A program made the position numbers and the translations under genes. Below the pieces are notes generated by a model. The model was not told the origin of the DNA and did no database searches. It saw only the letters and a program-made list of their open reading frames with translations. Below, one piece after another: positions 34,870 to 40,860 of a stretch of DNA of 64,000 bases (within the stretch, counting starts at the first letter, position 1; each line of letters opens with the position of its first letter). This DNA is from Streptomyces sp. NBC_00306. Lineage in GTDB: Bacteria > Actinomycetota > Actinomycetes > Streptomycetales > Streptomycetaceae. The stretch covers positions 1,426,001-1,490,000 of the forward strand of contig NZ_CP108032.1 in the NCBI RefSeq assembly GCF_036169555.1, given 5' to 3'.

Positions 34870-35349
34870 ATGACCGCCTTCCTCTTCCAGCTCTCCTTCT
34901 ATCTGGCGAGTCCGGTGTGGCTGTTGATGATCTTCGCGCCGACCTGGCGGGTCACTGCCCGCGTCGCCGCGTCACCGCTGACCGTCCTCCCGGTGCTGGT
35001 CGTCTATGTGACCCTGGCCGTCCCCGTCTTCCCGGAGATCTGGACGGCCGTGAGCAGCCCGGACATCGACAGGTTCCGCGAGCTGACCGAACTGGCGGGC
35101 GGCGCGGGCGCGGTGTGGGCGCAGATCATCGCCTGGGACCTGCTGCTCGGCCAGTGGATGCACCTCGAAGGACGGCGGCTGGGAATCAGCCCTCTGGTGA
35201 TGAGCCCGCTGCTCGTCTTCACGATCCTGCTCTCTCCGCTCGCGTTCCCCGTCTTCCTGCTGCTGCGCGCGGTACGGATGCGGTCCGCCGCCGGTGCGGC
35301 CGGTGGCGCCGCCGGGACCGCCCGGCCGGTGTCCGTTCAGGGGCGCTAG
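34870..35349 (+). CDS. ABA4-like family membrane protein
   Basis: A 159-residue protein with four predicted transmembrane helices. The stretch WDLLLGQWMHLEGRRLGISPLVMSP and the following LLSPLAFPVFLLLRA match the ABA4-like (DUF4281) family, named after the plant neoxanthin-synthesis factor. Bacterial members have no proven activity. ATG preceded by GGAAAGGAG. It is divergent from the MerR gene and sits 164 bases before sigK. Linkage to photolyase and sigma-K genes raises the idea of a light- or membrane-stress role, which is inference. Confidence 0.75.
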   Translation: MTAFLFQLSFYLASPVWLLMIFAPTWRVTARVAASPLTVLPVLVVYVTLAVPVFPEIWTAVSSPDIDRFRELTELAGGAGAVWAQIIAWDLLLGQWMHLEGRRLGISPLVMSPLLVFTILLSPLAFPVFLLLRAVRMRSAAGAAGGAAGTARPVSVQGR

Positions 35350-35436
35350 CCGGGCTCTCGGCCCGAACCCGCCCTCACCGACGGGTACCTGCGGGACCAC
35401 CCGTTCCCCACTCGTGCAACCATCTGCGAATCCGGA

Positions 35437-35464
35437 CCAATCCGCAGCACCAGCAGCACCGAAT
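35437..35464 (+). promoter_or_regulatory. Candidate SigK-type promoter before sigK
   Basis: CCAATCC (35437-35443), a 15-base spacer and CCGAAT (35459-35464) lie 50 bases upstream of the sigK start. The same pair with identical spacing occurs on the minus strand at 39811-39784. Mycobacterial SigK is recalled to recognise a CCATCC/CCGAAT-like promoter, so autoregulation is likely. Confidence 0.7.
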
Positions 35465-35513
35465 GCCTGGTGATTCTGTCCGGACGAGATGCCCGCACAG
35501 TGGAGGAAGCTGC

Positions 35514-36098
35514 GTGAACGACGCCGTACGCATCGGCGGTCCCGCCTCGGCGCGACCAGATCTGCAACAGTTGCTCGCCCTGGTGGCCCGCGGTGACCAG
35601 GACGCCTTCTCGCGGGTGTACGACGCGGCGTGCGGACCGGTACTCGGCCTGGTTCGGGCCGTGTTGCGGGACCCGGCCCAGTCGGAGGAGGTGACCCAGG
35701 AAGTGCTGATCGAGGTGTGGCGCACCGCGGCACGTTTCCAGCCCACCCGCGGATCGGCCATGACCTGGATCCTCACGCTCGCGCACCGGCGCGCCGTGGA
35801 CCGCGTCCGGTCGGCGCAGGCGGCCACGGACCGCGAACGGCGGGCCGCGCTGCTGGAGCGGACACCCGCGTACGACGAGGTCACCGAGCAGGTCGAGGCC
35901 CGGCTCGAACGCGAGCAGGTACGGCGGTGCCTCGGCGGACTGACCGAACTCCAGCGCCAGTCGGTGACCCTCGCGTACTACCGGGGGCTGGCCTACCGCG
36001 AAGTGGCCGAACTGCTCTCCGTGCCACTGGGCACGGTCAAGACGAGACTGCGCGACGGGCTCATCCGGCTGCGCGACTGCCTGGGGGTGAGCGCATGA
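35514..36098 (+). CDS. sigK: ECF RNA polymerase sigma factor, SigK type
   Basis: A 194-residue extracytoplasmic-function sigma factor. Region 2 spans about 25-95 (VARGDQDAFSRVYDAACGPVLGLVRAVL ... EEVTQEVLIEVWRTAARF ... MTWILTLAHRRAVDRVRS). Region 4 spans about 130-190 (LTELQRQSVTLAYYRGLAYREVAELLSVPLGTVKTRLRDG). GTG start with GGAGGA 6 bases upstream. Its stop overlaps the start of the RskA-like anti-sigma gene (ATGA), the standard coupled pair. The upstream CCAATCC/CCGAAT motif suggests self-activation. The operon also encodes a photolyase. Confidence 0.88.
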   Translation: MNDAVRIGGPASARPDLQQLLALVARGDQDAFSRVYDAACGPVLGLVRAVLRDPAQSEEVTQEVLIEVWRTAARFQPTRGSAMTWILTLAHRRAVDRVRSAQAATDRERRAALLERTPAYDEVTEQVEARLEREQVRRCLGGLTELQRQSVTLAYYRGLAYREVAELLSVPLGTVKTRLRDGLIRLRDCLGVSA

Positions 36099-36838
36099 CC
36101 ACCGCTGATCTGCACACGCTGACCGGCGCCTATGTGCTGCACGCGCTGGCGCCCGACGAGCGCGCCGAGTTCGAGCGGCACATGGAGAACTGTCCGTCCT
36201 GCGAACAGGAGGTGCGGGAACTCGCCGCGACGGTGAGCAAGTTGGGCATGGCCGCCGCCGTGGTCCCGCCGCCCGCGCTGAAACAGCAGGTGATGCGCAA
36301 GATATCCGCCGAGCGCCAGCAACCGCCGCGCGTCACCCGGCTGCACGCCGGCCGGCGCCGGAGCCGCGGGCTGTCCCGATTCGTGCTGGCGGCCTGTCTC
36401 GCCGCGGCCGCGGCCTTCGGCGGGGTCTCCTTCTGGCAGCACCAGGAGGCACAGGACGCCCGCCGGGCGGCTCAGCGCGCGGAGCAGCAGACGGCCGAGC
36501 TCGCCGCGGTCCTCGCCGCGCCGGACGCCCAGGTGAGCAGCACCAAGCTCCAGGACGGCGGCCGCGGCACGGTCGTCGTCTCCAAGAGCCGCAACCAGGC
36601 GGCCTTCCTCGTCTCGGGGCTGCCCAGGCCGCCGGCGGGCAAGGTCTACCAGCTCTGGTTCAACGACGGCGGCACCATGCGGCCGGCCGGACTGATGGAC
36701 CCGGCCACCGCGGACAACGCGCTCCTGATGGACGGTCCGGTGAACGCGGCTTCCGGCATGGGCGTCACCGTCGAGCCGGCCGGCGGCTCGCCGAAGCCCA
36801 CCAGCGACCCCGTGGCTCTGATGAACTTCCCTGCCTGA
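36095..36838 (+). CDS. rskA: RskA-like membrane anti-sigma-K factor
   Basis: A 247-residue single-pass membrane anti-sigma factor. The N-terminal cytoplasmic part has a zinc-binding anti-sigma (ZAS) motif H-M-E-N-C-P-S-C. One transmembrane helix lies at about 90-112 (RFVLAACLAAAAAFGGVSFW). The outer RskA domain contains the typical GLPRPPAGKVYQLWFNDGGTM and a C-terminal GVTVEPAGGSPKPT. It holds SigK at the membrane until proteolysis releases it. Overlaps sigK by four bases. The intact HxxxCxxC motif could make it redox-responsive. Confidence 0.92.
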   Translation: MTTADLHTLTGAYVLHALAPDERAEFERHMENCPSCEQEVRELAATVSKLGMAAAVVPPPALKQQVMRKISAERQQPPRVTRLHAGRRRSRGLSRFVLAACLAAAAAFGGVSFWQHQEAQDARRAAQRAEQQTAELAAVLAAPDAQVSSTKLQDGGRGTVVVSKSRNQAAFLVSGLPRPPAGKVYQLWFNDGGTMRPAGLMDPATADNALLMDGPVNAASGMGVTVEPAGGSPKPTSDPVALMNFPA

Positions 36839-36851
36839 GGAAGGACGGCTC

Positions 36852-38222
36852 ATGAGTGTGGCGGTCATGCTCTTCACCTCCGACCTGCGCGTGCACGACC
36901 AGCCGGCACTGAGCGCCGCCGTGCGCGGGGCGGACGAGGTGGTGCCGTTGTTCGTGGTCGACCGCGGGGTGCAGCGGGCGGGTTTCGCCGTGCCCAACCG
37001 CCGTGCCTTTCTGGCGGATTGCCTCGCCTCGCTCGACGCAGGTCTGCGGGAGCGAGGCGGCCGCCTGGTGATCCGTATCGGCGATGTCACCGAGCAGGTG
37101 TGCCGGGTGGTCACCGAGAGCGGCGCCCGCGCGGTGCACATCGCCGCCGGTGTCAGCGCCTATGCCCAACGCCGGGAGGACCAGCTGCGTACGGCGCTGA
37201 CGGCGGTCCGGTGCGCCCTGCATGTGCACGAGGGGGTCACCACCGCCGTGCCGCCCGGTCGGCTGACACCCGCCGACAGCAACCACTACGCGGCGTTCGA
37301 GCCGTACTTCGGCAGCTGGGACCGGGCGGGGCTGCGCGAGGTGGTGGCACCGCCCCACGCCGTGGCGGTCCCCGAACTGGCGGGCCATCCGCTGCCCCGG
37401 CGGACCGCGGTGCCCGGGGCGTCGCCCGCGGTCGCCAGGGGCGGTGAGCACGAGGGACGGCAGCGGCTGACCGCCTGGCTCGACCGCGGCGGCTCGGGCG
37501 TCGAGGCGTATGGGGAGCGGCACGACGACCTGTCCGGGGACACCACCTCGCGGCTCTCGGCCCATCTGCATTTCGGCACCCTGTCCGCGGCCGAACTGGT
37601 CGGGCGGGCACGCGGCGTGGGCGGGCCGGGAGCGGACGCGTTCGTACGGCGGCTGGCCCGGCGGGACTTCCACCACCAGGTCCTCGCGGCCCGCCCGGAC
37701 GCGGCCCATGCCGACTACCGTCCGCGCGGCGACCGGTGGCGCCGGGACGAGAAGGACATCACCGCGTGGAAGGAGGGGCGCACCGGCTGCCCCGTCGTGG
37801 ACGCGGGCATGCGGCAGCTGCTGCACGAGGGCTGGATGCACCACCGCTCCCGGCTGCTCGCGGCGGTCTACCTGACGCAGACGCTGTACGTGGACTGGCG
37901 GATCGGGGCGCGTCACTTCCTGGACCTTCTGGTCGACGGGGACATCGCCGACAACCAGCTCAACTGGCAGGGGGCCGCGGGCACCGGAACGGAGCCGCGG
38001 ACGGACAGGGTCCCCGATCCGCTCGCGTGGGCGCAGCGCTTCGATCCGCACGGCGACCATGTGCGCCGCTGGGTTCCCGAACTGGCCGAGCTGGCCGGGC
38101 CCGAGGTACACCAGCCGTGGGCGCTCGACGATCTGAGGCGGGCCCGGCTCGACTATCCGGAGCCGCTGGTGGATCCGCAGGAGGACCGGGCGCGCTGCGA
38201 GCAGGCCCGCGGTCAGGTCTGA
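36852..38222 (+). CDS. phr: Deoxyribodipyrimidine photolyase
   Basis: A 456-residue class I photolyase that repairs cyclobutane pyrimidine dimers using FADH- and light. The N-terminal antenna-binding domain begins VAVMLFTSDLRVHDQPALSAAV. The FAD-binding domain includes SRLSAHLHFGTLS-like TTSRLSAHLHFGTLSAAELV, the helix GCPVVDAGMRQLLHEGWMHHRSRLL and GDIADNQLNWQGAAGTGTE. Starts 13 bases after rskA behind GAAGGA, so it is the third gene of the sigK operon. SigK induction of DNA repair is suggested by context. Confidence 0.93.
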   Translation: MSVAVMLFTSDLRVHDQPALSAAVRGADEVVPLFVVDRGVQRAGFAVPNRRAFLADCLASLDAGLRERGGRLVIRIGDVTEQVCRVVTESGARAVHIAAGVSAYAQRREDQLRTALTAVRCALHVHEGVTTAVPPGRLTPADSNHYAAFEPYFGSWDRAGLREVVAPPHAVAVPELAGHPLPRRTAVPGASPAVARGGEHEGRQRLTAWLDRGGSGVEAYGERHDDLSGDTTSRLSAHLHFGTLSAAELVGRARGVGGPGADAFVRRLARRDFHHQVLAARPDAAHADYRPRGDRWRRDEKDITAWKEGRTGCPVVDAGMRQLLHEGWMHHRSRLLAAVYLTQTLYVDWRIGARHFLDLLVDGDIADNQLNWQGAAGTGTEPRTDRVPDPLAWAQRFDPHGDHVRRWVPELAELAGPEVHQPWALDDLRRARLDYPEPLVDPQEDRARCEQARGQV

Positions 38223-38261
38223 CCCGGGGCGCTGTCAGACACCCCGGGTCCGCGCGGCGAG

Positions 38262-39536
38262 TCAGGAAACCGGAACGTCCTTGGTCAGCAGCACCTGCTG
38301 GACGTCCAGAGAGCCGGAGCGGAAGCCCGCTTCGGAGTAGGCGAGATAGAAGGTCCACATCCGGCGGAAGGTCTCGTCGAAGCCGAGGGCTCCGACGTCG
38401 GCGGCGCGCTCGGTGAAGCGTTCGCGCCACAGCCGCAGGGTCTCCGCGTAGTGCGGTCCGAAGCTGTCCCGCGCCGCAACGCGCAGCGCGGTGCAGCCGC
38501 CGACGACCTGCTCGATGGCCTCGGCCGACGGAACCATCCCGCCGGGGAAGATGTACTTCTGGATCCAGGTGTGCGTGCTCCGGGAGGCGGTCATCCGGTC
38601 GTGCGGCATGGTGATGGTCTGGAGGGCGACCCGGCCGCCGGGTGCGAGCAGACGGTCCAGCGCCATGAAGTAGTCCGGCCAGAACTCCGCGCCGACCGCC
38701 TCGAGGGTCTCCCCGCTCACGATGGCGTCGTAGCGCCCGAGGACGTTGCGGTAGTCCCGCAGCAGGACGGTCACCCGGTCCTCGAGACCGGCCCGGCGGA
38801 TCCGCCGGCGGGCGAGCGTCTGCTGCTCCCGCGAGAGCGTCACGGTCAGCACGCGTGCCCCGCGCTGCGCCGCGCGGATCGCCAGCTCACCCCAGCCCGT
38901 GCCGATCTCCAGCAGCTGGGTCCCGGCGGTGACGTTCGCCCGGTCGAGCAGCCGGTCGATCCTGCGGTGCTGCGCGGCGGCCAGCAACTGCGGCTCGGCG
39001 GGGAATCCGCGGAAGAGGCCGGAGGAGTACGACAGAGTCTCGTCGAGGAAGAGCGCGAACAACTCGTTGGAGAGGTCGAAGTGGTGACTCAGGTTGGCCT
39101 GGGCGTTCTCGGCCGTGTTGCGGTGCTCGGCGGGCTGCGGGGTCGCCCATGCACCGCGCAGCCGGTGCAGCGTTCCCGGCACGAGCGAGTCGGCGTTCTC
39201 GGCGAGCACGGTGAGCACGCCGACGAGGTCACGGGCCTCCCACTCGCCCGCCATGTACGACTCACCGAATCCGATGAGGCCGCTGTGCCCGATGCGCCGG
39301 AAGAATCGCCGCGGCTCATGAACCTCCATGAACGGCCCACCCCGCCCGACCGGCTCCCCGCCACCGAGGCGCACCCGCAACGGCAGCCTGCCGAGCGCGC
39401 GACGCACGAGCCGTTCGGCGCCCGCCGTCCGCAGCGGGGAGGTCCTGGGCAGGTCGGCCACGTCGGGCCAGCGCCGGGCGTCGACGGGGGCGGTGCGCGG
39501 GCGCGCGGGGGACGCTGAGGACACGGACACGGTCAC
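38262..39536 (-). CDS. Cyclopropane-fatty-acid-synthase-like methyltransferase (UfaA1 type)
   Basis: A 424-residue SAM-dependent lipid methyltransferase. The GTG at 39536 has AGGAGG 7 bases upstream. The substrate-side motif is NLSHHFDLSNELFALFLDETLSYSSGLF. The SAM site is LLEIGTGWGELAIRAAQRGARV, and SGETLEAVGAEFWPDYF follows. Where E. coli Cfa has Cys in the YSCA motif, this protein has Ser (YSSG), as I recall for UfaA1-type members. It is convergent with phr, and its start overlaps the stop of the decayed upstream gene by four bases. In Mycobacterium tuberculosis ufaA1 also belongs to the sigK locus. Confidence 0.88.
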   Translation of the reverse strand: MTVSVSSASPARPRTAPVDARRWPDVADLPRTSPLRTAGAERLVRRALGRLPLRVRLGGGEPVGRGGPFMEVHEPRRFFRRIGHSGLIGFGESYMAGEWEARDLVGVLTVLAENADSLVPGTLHRLRGAWATPQPAEHRNTAENAQANLSHHFDLSNELFALFLDETLSYSSGLFRGFPAEPQLLAAAQHRRIDRLLDRANVTAGTQLLEIGTGWGELAIRAAQRGARVLTVTLSREQQTLARRRIRRAGLEDRVTVLLRDYRNVLGRYDAIVSGETLEAVGAEFWPDYFMALDRLLAPGGRVALQTITMPHDRMTASRSTHTWIQKYIFPGGMVPSAEAIEQVVGGCTALRVAARDSFGPHYAETLRLWRERFTERAADVGALGFDETFRRMWTFYLAYSEAGFRSGSLDVQQVLLTKDVPVS

Positions 39537-39739
39537 TTCACACCCTCCTGAGGAACATGAACGGGACGAGGCTGTACGAGCAATTCGCGCGAGAACAGGC
39601 GAGGTTGAACCCTGCGGTGCACGGCAGGACGCGAACGGTCGCCGGGTGCCGCGTCGAGGGAGCGCCGCACGACGTCCACCGCGCGCAGGCGGGCGACACC
39701 GCTGCCGACCATGGCCGTGCGAGACCGGTTCGCTGTCAT
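39533..39739 (-). pseudogene. Probable deletion scar: FAD-oxidoreductase start joined to DUF1365 end
   Basis: A 68-codon frame ending in a GTGA overlap with the UfaA1-like gene. Its N-terminus RSRTAMVGSGVARLRA resembles the Rossmann start of FAD-dependent amine-oxidase-like proteins (VGSGVAGLTAA) with damaged glycine positions. Its C-terminus LVQPRPVHVPQEGVK resembles the recalled tail of DUF1365 proteins. In related sigK loci, an FAD oxidoreductase and a DUF1365 gene lie directly upstream of the ufaA1-like gene in this orientation. A deletion of about 2 kb from the first gene into the end of the second would leave exactly this. It could instead be a short genuine leader gene. Confidence 0.45.
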
Positions 39740-39783
39740 TCCCGCTCCCTCCGAACGGCGTCCGGCACCGTCCCTCAGGGGGG

Positions 39784-39811
39784 ATTCGGTGCCGGAGGGG
39801 TATCGGATTGG
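39784..39811 (-). promoter_or_regulatory. Candidate SigK-type promoter for the UfaA1-like operon
   Basis: On the minus strand, CCAATCC (39811-39805), 15 bases, then CCGAAT (39789-39784), ending 45 bases before the ATG of the scar gene. Hexamers and spacing are identical to the motif before sigK at 35437-35464, so both arms of the locus probably answer to the same sigma factor. Confidence 0.7.
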
Positions 39812-39932
39812 TCGGGATCGATTCGCTGTCCGAGGACGGCCTGTTCCACGGCGAGGCCGAGGAGTTGGCAGTCACCGAAGACGTCGGACTCCGCACGCAG
39901 GGGCCGGACAACGCGGCCTCTAGGCTGTCCGG

Positions 39933-40856
39933 ATGCAGCGAACGGAACGGATCATCGGCACGGTCGTCGGTTCGGCGGTCGGTGACGCGCTGGGGGCGCC
40001 GTTCGAGTTCCGGGAGGCCGGAGTCTTCCGCACGGAATTCCCCGACGGGGTCGGCCGGATGTGCGGTGGCGGCGGCTGGGACCCCGGCGAGGCGACCGAC
40101 GACACGCACATGGCCGTGCTGGTGGGGGAATCGCTCGTGGAGCGGAAGGGCCTCGACCTGCCGGACATCTTCGAGCGGTTCCAGCGCTGGGCGGCCGGCG
40201 AGCCGAAGGACATCGGTCTCCAGACCGAGGACGTCCTGACGAGCGGCGAACCGTGGGATCTCGCGGCGGCCCTGCACTTCCAGGTCACAGGTCGTGCTGC
40301 CGGCAACGGCTCCCTGATGCGCGCCTCGACCTCCGCCGTGCACTTCGCGGCGGCGGGCCGGGAGGCCACCATGGCGGCCGCTCGCCGGATCGCCGCCCTC
40401 ACCCACGGCGACCGGGCCGCCTGGGAGGGCACGGCGATCCTCCATGAGCTTGTCCGCGTGGCTCTGGACGGCGGCGACCCCGTGGCCGCCGTACCGTCCG
40501 TGCTTCCCGACGTGGACGCGGCTCACCGCGCACGCTGGTCGACGGTCCTGGCTCCGGACTGGCACCCGGCCGACGCCACGGAGTTCAACGGGGCAGCGTG
40601 GCCGTGCCTGGGTTCGGCCCTGTGGGCACTGCGCACGACGACGTCGTACGAGGCGTCGGTCGCGGCAGCGATCGACCTCGGCGGTGACACCGACACGGTG
40701 GCGGCCGTGACGGGCATGCTGTCGGGCGCTGTGTACGGAGCCGGAGCGATCCCCGACCGCTGGGTGGACGCCCTGCATGTGCCGCTCCCCGGCTGGGGAT
40801 CCCGCGTACTACGGGCGCCCGACCTGTCGGCTCTGGCCCAGGCACTGGCCGGCTGA
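39933..40856 (+). CDS. ADP-ribosylglycohydrolase family protein (DraG type)
   Basis: A 307-residue hydrolase. The di-magnesium site motifs of the ADP-ribosylglycohydrolase family are present: GSAVGDALGAPFEF at the N-terminus, the acidic TDDTHM about residue 50, and DLGGDTDTVAAVTGML near residue 250. It would remove ADP-ribose from protein or another acceptor. The ATG at 39933 lacks a strong ribosome-binding site. Its stop is only 4 bases from the stop of the convergent HelY gene, with no room for a terminator. The substrate is unknown and no ADP-ribosyltransferase is adjacent. Confidence 0.87.
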   Translation: MQRTERIIGTVVGSAVGDALGAPFEFREAGVFRTEFPDGVGRMCGGGGWDPGEATDDTHMAVLVGESLVERKGLDLPDIFERFQRWAAGEPKDIGLQTEDVLTSGEPWDLAAALHFQVTGRAAGNGSLMRASTSAVHFAAAGREATMAAARRIAALTHGDRAAWEGTAILHELVRVALDGGDPVAAVPSVLPDVDAAHRARWSTVLAPDWHPADATEFNGAAWPCLGSALWALRTTTSYEASVAAAIDLGGDTDTVAAVTGMLSGAVYGAGAIPDRWVDALHVPLPGWGSRVLRAPDLSALAQALAG

Positions 40857-40860
40857 CTCC

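Noticed and set aside
39537..40778. N-terminal 414-codon extension of the UfaA1-like methyltransferase frame
   Set aside because: The extension runs antisense through the ADP-ribosylglycohydrolase gene. The GTG at 39536 has a strong AGGAGG and gives the conserved length.
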